A stretch of DNA of 64,000 nucleotides from Bipolaris cookei (GCA_002286855.1 NRSV01000040.1:282226-346225), one strand, 5' to 3'. Positions 12,001 to 25,000 are shown, numbered from the stretch's first letter. A program made the numbers and translations. Notes: a model not told the origin generated them from the letters alone.

Positions 12001-14532
12001 GTGGCAGACTAACGTCGGTGTCCAACGAATGTGCGACGTTGCTGTGTGATGTCTGCAGACGATAGGGCTGCGCAAACCTGAGCGATGCGTCATAGCGCTT
12101 ATAGTTAGTATGGATGGGTGTCGCAGTTGCTTCTAGCCCACCTGGTATCTGGGAGGTGCTAAAGAGATGGGTCTTGAAGACGACAAATGTACGGATTTAT
12201 TCGCGCGCTGCATACAGCAAGCTCCACTTGGAGGGGCAGCTTCACTTGGAGACGAGTCCATGACGATGGCGACATGCGAGAGCGGAGTAAAACAGTTCCT
12301 GCAGGTCAGGAGGAGTCATAGCAACGCATGATGCTGGTGGATGCGAAGGAATACGCACGGTGAGTTGTCTGATAGCAAAGTGGGACCAGTGAATTTTGAA
12401 CATGCAAAAATGCTGTGTGTGCGGGCTCGGTAGGGAAGCAACCCGATGAGCCACCAGGATAAGGGCCGATGCGGTCCAATGGGGGCGTACATTTCAGGCA
12501 AAAATGCCAGTGAGAACTGTGTGCCGAGAAATTGCAAGGAGCATGTTGACGGGAGAAACGAGGCATTGTGCGACCAAGGCGTTGGCTTCATGCGCCCCAC
12601 GGATATAGACGTTCCGCACCAGCCAGTCATAGGCAAGTTGAGAGGTACTTGCGCTGCGAACTTGCTTTATCAAGCCGTAGTGAGTGCGCGGGGAGATCAA
12701 ACCATGCTGCCGCGAGTATTTGCTTTGCTGTTGACGGATTGCCATCGAATCATTGTGGCCCCGCTGGCGCGATATGCAGCCGTAGTGGGCCCATGGAATA
12801 GAGTAGGATATATGCCTTGGAAGAGAGTGCAGTAAGGTCGAAAGTAGCGGTAAACAACAACGCGCGCCACAAGCCAGCAACTTGTGGTGAGCTGTGAGAC
12901 ATTGGGAAAAATTTTTTCACGGGCGGGAAATTAGGCTTGGTAGAGTGTGCGAGGGAAGTTCGAGAAGGGATCCGAGCGAGCAGGACGAGTGCGGCTCTCA
13001 AGCGACGACAGGGCCTCCCTAGCAGGCGATAGCCTTTCCCCCAAGCGCCGCGGGACGACGTTGAATTGGTGGACCTTCCATTGTTTCGGATGGATAGGCT
13101 GGAGAATGAGTAGGCGGGTGCCACGACGAGGGGCACAGAATAGCGTTTGTGCTAGGCAGGAGATGGTGTACCAGAGGGCGGACAGTGAAAAGAATGGTTG
13201 ACAGGCATGGGGTGGCGCAGAAGGAAACGGTAGATAGATGATGCTGGTCGGGGAGGTGGTCGGTCAATGCAGAATTGGCTGCGTACGACAACCATGTGGG
13301 AGTACGGGCGCCGGTGCCAGGGCGCGGCCGGCCACCCGGAGGGCACAGGCAGAATGGGCCGTGCTATCACATCCCATCCGTACTGCAGCGAGCCCAACGC
13401 GGGCCTTTGTTGTTGTTGCTGTAGTTGCGGTTGTTGTGATGAGGGCATGGGCATGGTGGAGTGAGTGCAAGGAGCGCCAGCGGAGGTCAGCTCATCAGCA
13501 AACAAGACATGAGGCAGCGCATGGCCGGCTGAGTCGAGGGCGCTGGAAGCTGGAGGAGCTGCTGGCGCACAGCATGTGTCGTGGGCGGGCTTAGGCAGAG
13601 GCAGAGGCGGTCCGGGATTACGGATATATAGTAGTGCGAGCAACGTAGTATGTTTCCAATATTACCCACCCCAAACAGAACAAATTCAAAACAGGCTGAG
13701 CACAATGCCACCCGCTCTCTCCGCCGCCACTCTACTTACTACTAAGACCTCTGTGCACATCAGGCAGCAATGCAACGCAGCCGTGGTGGGCGGGCAGGCT
13801 GGCAGGCGGGCTGGCAGGCTGGCTCTTCTCGCACACGGCCATCCGCGGGTTGGCGCCACGGCAATGGCCAGAGGGCAAAGGGGCCGTGAGACTGGGGAGA
13901 GGGCGAGGACGTGTAGGGTTTGGGGCTCGGGGCTCGGTTTCCCAGAATACTATACTGGTGGGCACTACTAGACCAAGTGCGGCGGCGAGGCCTGCATGTC
14001 AATCTGACCCGGCGACGGGGGAATGGCCAAAGCATGGGGGGCCCTTGGCCTGCACTAGCTGGTGAACGGCGCGACAGGGGGGTGCGTTAGGGTGGATGGG
14101 CGCCCGCTAAGGTCCGCGCGCGGAAGGAGCGAGTGACGGCTCTGGTTTGAAAAGCAGGCTGAGCCCGCCGCCGCTTCCTCTTTTGCCTACCCGAACATTC
14201 ACCACCCCATTACCAAGCACTCCAGACGGCCCCGTCTACACACGCTCGCACTTCAGGATCCTGCCCTCTGGATCCTTCTGGCATACTCTAGCATATCCTC
14301 CATTCCACACCCAATGTGCAGCAGGCCGAGCCGGATATCCCCTCTCCTCCCCTCCGTCGCTGCAACTTCCTCCGCCGCACTCTACCACCGCGCGCGAAGA
14401 ACCTCGTTTGCTCTGCACATCCCCAGGTGAAACAGGCACCGGCCTGAGCCCTCGACCCCGCTCCCATACTATCATCCTTCCCTCCGCCTCGCAGTCACGA
14501 CTTCGACGCCGTCACCACAACCTCCAAGAATC
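6010..14532. other. 8.5-kb gene-poor region
   Basis: No coding region could be supported. Many short frames on both strands overlap each other and lack domains, conserved residues or splice-consistent partners. Composition changes along it: 6.7-10.6 kb is moderately AT-rich with a short AT repeat near 8995-9009, while 11.5-14.5 kb is GC-richer and full of CpG, which argues against heavy RIP there. The last kilobase is pyrimidine-rich and is probably the promoter and leader of the gene starting at 14533. The first part is upstream of the bHLH gene. Long non-coding transcripts are possible but not shown by sequence. Confidence 0.45.
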
Positions 14533-15765
14533 ATGTACGCACCACAGTATCCCACGCCTCCTCCGGGCTACATGCCCTACGACTACCACCGCACCACGCC
14601 GCCCATGTCCCCCGGCCCCGGCGCCAACTACTATTCTCCCCGCCACGCTCCTCAGATGGCCACACCACGAGCAAGCCCAAAGGTCTCTGGCCACTCGCGC
14701 CGGGCATCGCACGCCGTGCCATCGACGCAATACCAGCAATACACGGCCTCACCCCGAGGAGGAGCCGTGCCCCACTATGGCGCTGCCGAGTTTGCTGCCC
14801 CGCGCACCCACGCAACGCCGCGAGGCACCCCCGAATATGTAAGTTATTTCGGTTACACTCTTCCAAGTCGGCATCGCCGCGGCTCAGACGTCCCGCCTCT
14901 CAAGCGCAGTCATCGCGAGAGGAAGCGTCGTCCGTCGCAGTCGGCACGTCAGGTCCACACCAGAGTTGTCTACGACGACCGAGGCTACGGCTACGAATGC
15001 GACTACGACGTCTACGATTACCCACCGCCGCCGTACGAACAGTACGCGCGCCACGACATGTACCGAGGGGATGCTGATCGCTTTTACTATGATCAGGTCC
15101 CAATCTATGATCCAGAACCAAAGTCTAGCCGCCCCCGACGAGCCTCTGCATCGACACGACAGCCAGCCGCCTCCCCCAAGAAGCCAGCCCCAACAAAGAC
15201 TAGCCCCAAGGCCACCGAAGAAGATGCGCGCCGTGCTGGCATTCCTGCCGGCTACTCATACAAGAACTGGGACCCCACCGAAGAGCCCATTATGTTGCTA
15301 GGGTCCGTGTTTGACGCAAACTCGCTTGGCAAGTGGATCTATGACTGGACCGTCTTCCACTACGGTCCTGCCACGCCTCTCGCCGAGATGGCAGGTGAGC
15401 TCTGGCTCCTCCTCATCCAGCTCGCTGGCAAAGTTAAGAGGGCCGACGAGACGATGCCCAAGATCCGCAAGAAGGAGAACCACGAAATGGTCGAAGACTT
15501 CCTCGAGAGTGGCGAGCGCCTGTGGGTCCGCTTCGCCAAGCTGCTCAAAGTATGTGAGGACTACATGTGGAAGGCGGCCAAGAAGGAGAGTGGCAAGGAA
15601 AAGCCCGTGTCCATGGGCAAGAACAGCGGCAAGGAGTTTGTCGAGTCTATTTTTGGGCGCGACCGAGAACTCGAGAAGACTGAGAAGCTCATGACTGGAA
15701 TGCGTCTCTGGTCGATGCGCTTCGACGCCAACTGCGAAGACATCCTACGATATCCGTCCGCCTAG
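14533..15765 (+). CDS. Conserved fungal protein, Pro/Tyr-rich N-terminus with C-terminal helical domain
   Basis: Single-exon frame of 410 residues. The N-terminal half is disordered and rich in Pro, Tyr, Ser, Arg and His (for example APQYPTPPPGYMPYDYHRT), with a basic KRSHRERKRRPSQSAR stretch around residue 125 and a Tyr/Asp-rich block after it. The C-terminal third, from about residue 250, is ordered and helical, with IMLLGSVFDANSLGKWIYDW, AGELWLLLIQLAGKVKRADE and ESGERLWVRFAKLLKVCEDY. I recognise this block only as a domain of Pezizomycotina proteins without known function, sometimes mislabelled as cell-wall protein by its Pro-rich start; there is no signal peptide. A GTAAGT at about 14840 could be a donor, but the frame stays open and no intron preserving the frame was found. 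It stands alone between two long gene-poor stretches. Confidence 0.8.
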   Translation: MYAPQYPTPPPGYMPYDYHRTTPPMSPGPGANYYSPRHAPQMATPRASPKVSGHSRRASHAVPSTQYQQYTASPRGGAVPHYGAAEFAAPRTHATPRGTPEYVSYFGYTLPSRHRRGSDVPPLKRSHRERKRRPSQSARQVHTRVVYDDRGYGYECDYDVYDYPPPPYEQYARHDMYRGDADRFYYDQVPIYDPEPKSSRPRRASASTRQPAASPKKPAPTKTSPKATEEDARRAGIPAGYSYKNWDPTEEPIMLLGSVFDANSLGKWIYDWTVFHYGPATPLAEMAGELWLLLIQLAGKVKRADETMPKIRKKENHEMVEDFLESGERLWVRFAKLLKVCEDYMWKAAKKESGKEKPVSMGKNSGKEFVESIFGRDRELEKTEKLMTGMRLWSMRFDANCEDILRYPSA

Positions 15766-17430
15766 GATCGACACCCTTTTTTTTACTCTATACCTGGACG
15801 CTTTTGCGCTGGCGTTTTTCTGTCTTGGTATACCCTTTCCATTACCGGCGCTACTTTGCACCTCACTTTGACATTACTGCGAGATACCCTTTCTTGCTGT
15901 TACTAATTGTTAATCTCGCTGCACGTTTTTTTGTTTCTTTTTTTCTGCTTCAGCATCTGTACAACACTATCGGGTCTTTTGCGCATTGGGCGAATCACAG
16001 GAAAAAGTCTGCTTTCTACTATGATATCCCCCTTCTCTTGTATCTTTTTTTTCTTCTTATTCTTCTCTCTCTTCTCAGTTTTCAGCCGGCTATTGTCATT
16101 TATTGTTTTGGTTTTTCGTCCTGCAAGGTGTTCAGGTTGTGTTTGGTACTGGGTTACTGCGTCTTGTCTTCTAGGTTGGACCATCTAGATTTGGGAGATT
16201 TCTTCTTCAAACAGTCTCTATTACGAGACTGGTGCCTCACGGTCAAAACTAGGATACCCGCCATACCACTCTATTGTTATGTAACAAATTTTATTTACTC
16301 TTATTACCAAAGCCGTCTTTTGCGTGTCTTGTCCCCTTGCACAGGTAAATGTTTGTGAGTCATGCTGTGGCAACCCAATCAAACTGTGAATGTCGCATTC
16401 CTCCCACCTGTCGCGATAGTTGTGAAGGGTGAATTTGGGGTTGGGCAGCCCCTGCATGCAGCACGCACAGCAATGCGAGACACCGGGCAGCCTATCGCAC
16501 GCCCGAACGGTGGACTGCCACGTGCTTTTTCTTCCTCGCTGCGTGTCCAGCACAGCCGTGCGGTGGCACACACACTCGCACACGCGCACACGCCTACCTA
16601 CCCCTCTCTTGTTTTTGAAAAGTTGAAAGAAGGTTGCCTGGCGTATAGGCTGTCGCACCATGATGACTCGCACTCTCATCACACTCCAGCTAGATGAATC
16701 ATCTGTAAGCACCATGATGCACGGCCAAAACCCAACCGTTGCGCCTTCATCCCTAGTCATTGGCCCATGAGCCCCCCCCTTCCGTCAGCCCATTCTCAGC
16801 CTCATGAAAAGCCCAGGAAGAGCGGACGTGCATGGAAAAGACCTGCAAGCCCGGCTGGGCCAAAGAAGCAACACACTGGTGGCTGTCTTTATTTGCTTTT
16901 TTCACTTTTCCTTGCGTCCATCTCGTACCGCCCTGCCGCTCTCTGCCTTGTGGCGGGTTGGTGCGCGCACATAAGCAGGCGGCGGGAAGGAATGCGCCAG
17001 GACGTGATAGGCTAATGCATAGACGGTGAGAAAGCAGAGGAACGCAGCAGCAGTTTGCTTGCTTGCTGTTGGTCCTGCTGCTGCCTGCCTTGTCTTTGCC
17101 CTTTTCCCGTGCCCGCCTATCGCAAACACCCTTGCACCCCCCCCCCCCAAAATCAAAATGTCATCAATCAGAAGGAATACAAGATTGCGCATCTCGTGTG
17201 AGGGAGATTGTCAATGTGATTAGTTGTGTGCCCGAATACATGGGGGGCAAAAAGATTGATTGCTCTATTTGCGGGAAGAGCAAGGCGCTTTGGGGGCGGG
17301 CTGTGTGTGTGAGGGTGCGGCGAGGCCCAAGGGTCCTTTGTGTGTGTGCTTGTGTACACTGTGTCCTTGGGGCCCAATCCCACCCTCCTCCTCGGTGTGC
17401 GATGCCAAACGGCGCATACTTACTCGCTCT

Positions 17431-17456
17431 CTACTACTACTACTACTACTACTACT
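17431..17456. repeat. CTA microsatellite, short
   Basis: Roughly eight uninterrupted CTA/TAC units. The same motif recurs as a longer array 2.2 kb downstream. Confidence 0.9.
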
Positions 17457-19667
17457 CTGACTGGGATTCCGTCAACACCGACATGCACGAACAAAGTTTG
17501 GTAGCCTCTTGAGACTGAAACCCATTTACGCGGCGCCACAGGCCACCACGGTCCTGTCTGTCCTCTCTATACCTACCTCAAGCGGTCGTCGTTCGTCTTC
17601 CAGGATAAAAGAAGGTTTACCGTGGTCGCGGCCGCATATGCGGCGCGTCCTTCCCTTGCGGTTATTCAGCCTCCTTGCCACCACCACCACCTTCCAACCC
17701 ATCCCCTTGCCTTGCCAAGCGCAGGGGTTGGGGATGCAGATTAACAGTGGTCCGACATGGGAACCCTCCGTTGATGGGTAACTATTGCATCTACTGCTTT
17801 CCTTGGTTATATTTCCGCCCGCACCCCTTTTGTTCCAAGGACATCCTTACATACCCCCAAGTGCTAGGCTGCAGCTTTGCGCAGTCGCTGCCTCACAACA
17901 TGCGTTTGTTGTTTCGGAACTGACAGGAACAGCAACAGCATCAGAGAGGGGGGTTGGGGGGGCTGGAGTCTTTGATTTTTTTTGTTGCTCCTCGGATATC
18001 AAGACGGGAAATGGTACGAGATGCGTGTAAGATCGGACAAAGATGTCTTGCAAGGTTTCACCCAATCCGTCTACTGAAACATGCCGCGGCCGTGGCTCTG
18101 TCGCTCCGTTCCTGTCCGGATGAATGGCGCGTGTCACATGCCGATAGCAAGCCCGTTGGCCTGCACGTGCTGGGCTTTGCTTGTTAATGCTCTCTGCGGT
18201 TAAGTGTGATGCGGTGGCACCTTGAATGTGATGATGCCATTGGCGTATGCCCAGGAACGCATTTCCATGCTCTCTCCCTGCTACTACCAAACCAAGGTCG
18301 CCGCCCGCCAATGTCTCTCAGATGACTTTTACAGCCTATGCAAAACGTCCTTGTCCATCCGAGCATGTCGCAGCGCCATGTCCCGGGCGGCTCGTCGTCT
18401 GGTGCCACCAACATGTCGCGGCCAATACGCGGCAATGTACATGGATATAGGGTAGGTAGTACGGGCGGCTAGGCTAGATAGCTGATGCCCTGGCTGCCTC
18501 ACTAGATGCGAACGCATCTAGCGTACCGACCTAGACACATGTCAAAACTCTGGCCGGTTCCCAACGCTCAAGTCTACCAGCGCAAGACCAGCTCACTGGC
18601 AAGCCTAGACCATTCGGTGCACGGTGTGTTTCGAAACGCTTGGCCGGTGCTTTTCCTGTCGTGCATGAACCCCAACCCCGTCCGCGTCACTTTTTTGGAC
18701 CCCTCTTCCTTAACCCATCACAGCAACCCAAGCGAAGCCAAACCTCCATCGCCGGCCACCGAGCCCCCGCGCCTGGCCAATGTCCGCGCCTCCTCTGCCT
18801 ATGATGACCGAATGACCCACTTCCAAACCCACCCTCTGCTCCTCTATTACCCCGCAGTCTACATACCTAGGTACCGTATTTGCTACAATGACCTGCTCCG
18901 CGTGAACCGCCTGTGCCTATGCCGATGTCATTCTTCTTTCATACTAAGTGGTTTTGCAAGCTGGCCCGGTCTTGGGATTCATGCGCCTTTTGCAAGGGGA
19001 GAGAGAGGAAGGGGGGGAGAGAGGGGTAACTTGTTGCAAGACGTCATGGGCCATGGCTTCGTTGCTCCAGCTCCCCCACATCTTCGATTCACAACACCTG
19101 ATCAATACTCTGCCAGCATCGAGAATGCGCGTATTTTTTTTCCCTTTTTTCTTGCTTCCTCATGCGCCCTCTCTCTTTCTCCCTGCTCGGTCGATTCCGA
19201 TGCCGGACTGTGTGATGAGAGGGGTGGTTGGATCGAATGGCGAGGGGCAAGTAGAAAGCGCGTAGTTGGTTGCGAGGGGTCAGCAGGACACGTCTTGTTT
19301 GCTGGAAGGGTGTGCTCGGGCTGCCAAACCCGAGCGTTACGCGCTGTATGCCGTGTCTTTGATTTGCCTATTTTCTAAAATTCGCAATTTGTATGTGTAA
19401 AATGCTAGTAGTCGTGAGAAAGCAACCGTTGGTAATGGAACTTGTTGAGGATTCGAAGGGGGTTGATGGGAAAGACAGCTTTCCTCCGAGATTCCCTTTC
19501 GCAAGCGTCTAATCACACATTCCATTCGATAGACCTCTCCGCATCTCTATCCGCGATACCCTAGCGTTTACCGCACAAAAAAAAACTTTCGGCATCCCCC
19601 GATAACGGGTCACGTTCAAAGTTCCGACAGGAACCAGTGATTGCAGCATCTCAAAAGTCTAAGTTAT

Positions 19668-19752
<85 letters not shown>
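19668..19752. repeat. CTA microsatellite, about 28 units
   Basis: An uninterrupted run of 85 bp of CTA. It opens frames of poly-Thr or poly-Leu on the plus strand that are artefacts of the repeat. Perfect purity suggests a young, length-variable locus. Confidence 0.97.
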
Positions 19753-20296
19753 AAAATCGCGCGTTCCACCTAACCCTGTTCAACCGAGTCCTTGCCCAGA
19801 TTACTACGTCACCAGGTACATTCAACGATAGTCTGGCCCGCTTAATCCCCTAGTCCAACCGAACCGTCTACAATACTAAGTGTGGGTGTACCGCAAACCA
19901 CCCACCATCCTTGTTTTCCGAAGCCCGGCGCGCCGCAAGCAAGCCAAGGGAAATCCCGCTCCCTTTCCCTCCTTCCCATCCCTCACCCACGTGCTGGGCT
20001 AGTAGCTAGTTAGCCCGAGTCCAAGAAACTTTCCCGCTTGTTATCACTTTGCATAAGCGCCGAGCGAGAAGATAACCCCTCCCCCTCCATCCCACCATAT
20101 CCCTCCCACTTTGATCACTCAGCAACCAAAACGTCCCACTACTATCTAATCTCGTTTCTTTGCCATGTACTTACATGTAAAGTAAAAAAAATTTAAAAAA
20201 AAATGCAACGCAAGGACGCAACTCAGCCGTACAGCAAAATCAAATAAAAATAAAATAGAGATAAAAATAAAACGCTGACGGCAGAAAATAGCCCCT

Positions 20297-20321
20297 TTCT
20301 CTCTCTCTCTCTCTCTCTCTT
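20297..20321. repeat. CT dinucleotide run
   Basis: About twelve CT units, in a stretch where pyrimidine tracts are common on the plus strand. Confidence 0.9.
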
Positions 20322-20699
20322 TGCGTACCCGGATACTTACAAAATAGCGTCGATTACACACAGCATATTTCTATTCCTGGGACTGATAGTAATGAACTGC
20401 ATGCACTGCGCATGCGAACACCCTTCTAGCGCCTTACCAATCCCCCCACCCTCCGCTTTTTTTCCCCGCTCTCTCTTTCTCTCCCCCCCTCCCACCCCCT
20501 TCTCTCTCTCAGCTCGAGAGAAAAAGAGGGAGAAGGAGAGAGATAAGGTAAGGTGGGAAAAGCGGCCGGTTTGGTGTGATCATCATGGCCTTTTGCGGTT
20601 TAACCTCTACATCCCATCCATTCCTTCGCGTCGGGCTTAGGCGGCTTGGCGGGGCGTGCTATGCCTTGATGTGCAGATTACGTGCACACACACGCATAC

Positions 20700-20960
20700 A
20701 CACGTGAGGGATGGTATGGTGGGGTGGGGTAGTCTAGGGTGGGGACGAGGCTGATCTTGTGAGGGAAGGGGGGAGGGGGTGTTACTTTACATGGAGGATG
20801 AGGGGGAGGGTGTAGGTGGGTGGGTGGGTTCACTATGTAACTTTTGGGTTAGATTACTGGGCTAGGGTTGAAGGTGTATTGAATGTATGTGTGTGTGTGT
20901 GTGTTTTACAAGAAGGGGGAGAAAGGGGGTTGTATGGGGTTAGGGTTATTATTATACTAC
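20700..20960 (+). repeat. G-rich tract with GGGT/GGGTT words
   Basis: Runs of three to six G recur many times on the plus strand (GGTGGGGTGGGGTAG, GGGAAGGGGGGAGGGGG, GGTGGGTGGGTGGGTT), followed by GGGGTTAGGGTTATT and a (GT)8 run near 20.89 kb. The spacing fits G-quadruplex potential. The TTAGGG words resemble the fungal telomere repeat but are too few to be an interstitial telomere array. Confidence 0.6.
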
Positions 20961-22000
20961 GGTCAGATGCGAGGATAGGGTTTGGGCGGTATAGGGTTGC
21001 TTGTTTGATTTATCCCAAGTAGCTACTATGTACAAATAGAATTTGTTTGGACATGGTAGATTGATATTTTCAGAACAACAAGTTCTCTCCACTTTCCATC
21101 ATCATGCCATTTTATCACACCTGCAAGGCTGTGAGTGTACTACTATGTGTCAACATTCCCATCTGAAATGTACATTTCCAAAAAAAAATAACAATCACAG
21201 ACAAGACTGATGTTTCTACTCCCAAAGTGCTCAGAGTCACGCTAGGACTAAATGACATCCCTTTTTTTTACTGCTTCCCATTACATCATCAGTATAGTTG
21301 GGAAGATAAATCACTCATTACTCCATCTTCCAATGAAAACAGTAATACCTGAACAACCTAATCATATACCCAGAACTTTATTATCCATCAACCTCGACAT
21401 ATGAGTCATCGCTTTTGCCTCACTCTGCAGCCACTCATCGGGTACCAAGTAAATGCATCAATTCGCATCTTGAACCCTCAAGAGCACAATTAAAAACTAA
21501 AGTCATCGTCATGCATAATTGAATATTCTTGCTACCAAATAATTCGTTTAGAAAAACTCCGTGCGTATATGTATACAACAGATCCAGCGAAGACATTCAA
21601 GCGCAACACAATCACAAGCACCTCAAGCAACAGCAGTCGTGACTGCAAAACCAGTGGATCGTATGATTTTGATTTCAAAGACACATAGCCGCCACGAGAA
21701 CTCCCTCCTTCATGATCTTCATCACCAGTATGCTAATTTCCTGAAAGACTTATCCTACCTTTTTGTTTTCGCTGCTTCCTCTGCCTTACATCGTGGGTTC
21801 GCCATCACTCACCCTTTCATCCGTCTATGTACCTTTAATCCAGAAGGAAAAGGAAGTCATACCTATATGAGCGACACCATAGGTGCCTGGACTGGTGCAT
21901 TAGTCTACATACAATATCCATGTTGAACAAGGAGTTCCTGCCCAGTAATCGCTTCAAGGTACTTCCCGTGCCTGAAGGAAACGTTTAATCAGAGCAACGC

Positions 22001-25000
22001 TTAGGCAGCACTTTCCCGCAATCGCTGTCGCTCGTCGTCGTTGAGCTGGTTGAATTCTTCAGCGAAGCCCGGCGAGGTAGCAGCGCGCTTGAAGAATTCA
22101 ATGAGGAAACTCTGTGTCTCGTCGTCGCGTTGACGGCCACCACCGCCAGGCTCCTCGGCAGCGAATGCCATGAGTTGCTCTTTGCTGAAGCCGCTGCCAA
22201 GGTCGACAAATGGGTTGGGCTCATCTTCCCAGTCGCCATCGTCTGAGCCTTCCTCTGCGAGGTCTGCGGCTGCAGCTGTATCGAGATTTGCACCAGAGGC
22301 AGACTGGAGCTCTACTACAAGGACCTTGAGTATCTTGAGGGGCGCAGGTACTATTGTATACTTGTCAGGATCTGATTTCCTTGTCAGTGTGTGGACGGAC
22401 CCGGGAGGGATTTGCGGCACTGAATTCTGCAGTAGTGGCGCAACAGCCTACACACACTCTCCACAACATGACAATGGCTAAGTAGCAAAGGGACAAGAGA
22501 TACTCACTGGCTTTGGCACGACTTCGAGTCATAATACGACCATCGTTGTTCGGGACCAAATCGCCCTGTACCTGGACCTGTGCAACCCGAGGATCTTTTA
22601 GATCATATAGTTTTGAGAGAGCAATAACACTAGAGTGATAAAGTCAGTGGATCGCCCATAAATCTGCCGGATATAGGAAGAGAAACCTAACGTACTTTTG
22701 TCTAATCTCATCGTAGCCAGCAAAGTTGATCGAGTTCTCGAGCCACTTTGCAAGCACGACTTGCAGTCCATTCTCGCCGTCGATGTCTTGGCTAGCAAGG
22801 AAGTCCACTACCTCAGAAGCATGATTCAAGCTCAAGCGTGCAAAGACAAGCGTCAGGCTTTGAATGAAATTCGCCTGGTTTGCTTGTGCCAGACGCACCG
22901 CGACACTCCGCAGGAGCTGTTCCAGGTAAGGGCCAAGCCGCTCATGACCAGCCTTTTCTACTACTTCAGCAGCAAGGGCACCAACCTCGCCAGCAGCGTG
23001 GTCACTGCACGATGACAACAGGCGTGAGACAATGATAAGAGCCACCTCTAGACCGGCCTTGCCAGTGTCGTCCCGCCATTCAAAGAGTTGGTGGTGATCG
23101 TGGGAGATGATGTTCTTGACAGCAATTGTAGCAGACTTGAGTAGCTCCTCGTCAGCGGATCCAAGAAGGAGTCGTGTAAGTTTCGGCATGGTTGTAGCGA
23201 CGAAACCAGCAGGGAGCGGCTCAGGCCCATGTTCAGCAAGCACAGCAAGGAGATCGGCAGCAAAGTTGCACAGAGCATTCTCTTCCGTCAAGCTACCAAC
23301 ATCGAAAGCTCCCGTGAGTGATGGAAGGACCCTTGCACAAAGCTGAATGTACGCGTCACCTCCCATGCGAGCAATGGTTTCTGTTACCTCTTCGAACGCT
23401 TCAACAACCAGCATGGTCAATTGGAAATTGGAGGCTTGGTGGCTGGCCACTCGGAACAGCATATCAAGGCCGTTATCCGTGATACAGATCCGGGTGTCGA
23501 TGAGAATAGCGTCTCTCAGGGTCTCAACCAAAGTGATCATGATATCGTCGCCGTCGTTGAGTTCTGACATGTCCTGTGCGGCAAGGTAATTACTAATCGC
23601 CAATATGATCGGGCTTTGTAGGGGCTGAGTAACCGAGTGTGGGAGTGCCTGGAGGTAGTGTTGTAGGGCTCGGATGCAAGAAACCTGGACAACGTCGGAC
23701 TCGTCATTTGGAATGGCCCGCAGATTCGCCTCGAGGAAGGATGTAGCTAGCTGTTGAAGAGCATCTCCGGATGTTCTTGTCAAACTTCCAGCAACGAGGT
23801 AGCCTCGTGCTCGAAGGAACGCGTCAGGCTGCTGCATAGCATACCGGATGAAATCTACATAGCCAGTCGCAGCCTCGGAACTGATTTGCTTATCTACGTC
23901 CTGGAAGTCACCCAGTAGTTGGTTGAGAACGTACAGGGCGGCCTCTTCTGCTTTCCAGCCCTTTGACTCTGAGTAAAGCGCTCTGGTGTAGGTTAACAAG
24001 CCATTGACTGTAGGCTCTGTCAGCCATTCACCGAGCTTGATAACGAGGTCTCCACAAGCCGTTCGAGGTGTGTAGTTTGCTGTAACGCTAGTCTCCTCAC
24101 TCAAGAAGATGTTGACATCTACATCCCACAATCCCTCCTCTTCAGTAGTGATTTGTGCGTAGGCCACGGCCAGCTTCATGACCTGAGTAACCCAAGAATT
24201 CTCGGGTGCCTGGTTCTGAAGTTCCTGTTCAAGTTGACTGCGGACCGGTGGTGCACGAAGGCATGCTTGCATAAAGTCGAGCTCTTCGAGGATGAGGAAA
24301 TCCAGGGTGTATGGCAGTCCATCGGCGTCTTCCAGCCTGCTTTGGCGGTCTTCTTGTATGTACATGAGAGAGTATGCGGGTTCGAGTAATGAAAGTTCTT
24401 GCCAGCATGCTTGGAAGAGAACAATACTTTGCGGCGAAAGAATGGCGGGGAAGATGGAGCGGATGCGCATGAGGACCTGTAGAATGTTCAGTATTGCGAC
24501 AGGCGGTGGACTTCATTCTCCACGACTTACCTTGACCACCTGGAGCTTCAGAGAAATCTGGCCCTTATATAGCGCGGCATTGGGGACATCTTGTTCTTCT
24601 TCCTCAATCGAAGGCGGGTTTGGTAACCTCGTGTTCAAGACATTGATGAAGAAAGGCATCCAGTCCTTGAGCACCTCATCGGCAAAATTCTTGACCATGG
24701 CCTTGTGATCATCCATGACCATCTCGAGTATGTCGAAGCAGCCGTGGAAGACCTTGCATGCCAGTGCCCTCAATGTCGGCTTCCTCTGGTCGTTGGTAGC
24801 CACATCGTACAGAATCTTGATCATCTGCGGCGCCACGCTAAAGAAAGTGTTCTCGTTGAACGAGTCCTCGACCAGCTCGCCAAGTACCCTGAGGGCACCG
24901 TGTAATTGGCCTTCGGTCGCATTGGGTATCAGGGTGAGCAGGTTGTCGAGCAGGTCAGGCCATTCGATGGGGTAGTCGGCGGCTGCGATCTTGCTGACGA

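Larger units (their letters stand above)
15766..22000. other. 6.2-kb gene-poor region with simple repeats
   Basis: Begins with a T-rich 3' region of the preceding gene (to about 16.4 kb). No coding region is supported; the longest frame, 18506-19378, lacks any domain and has codon content like the surrounding DNA. The region holds CTA microsatellites, a CT run, long pyrimidine and purine tracts at about 20.44-20.56 kb, a G-rich block at about 20.7-21.0 kb, and homopolymer runs. From 21.0 kb it becomes AT-richer toward the 3' end of the karyopherin gene. Confidence 0.45.

Noticed and set aside
12446..12835. Overlapping frames on both strands
   Set aside because: Three to four frames compete with no domain or codon preference; chance openings in GC-rich DNA.
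14147..14842. 231-codon Pro/Thr/Arg-rich frame
   Set aside because: It shadows the leader and first 300 bp of the 410-residue gene in another frame.
18506..19378. 290-codon open frame
   Set aside because: No domain, composition follows the local DNA, no splice partners, and it crosses low-complexity tracts.
19637..19853. poly-Thr and poly-Leu frames
   Set aside because: Produced by the CTA microsatellite.
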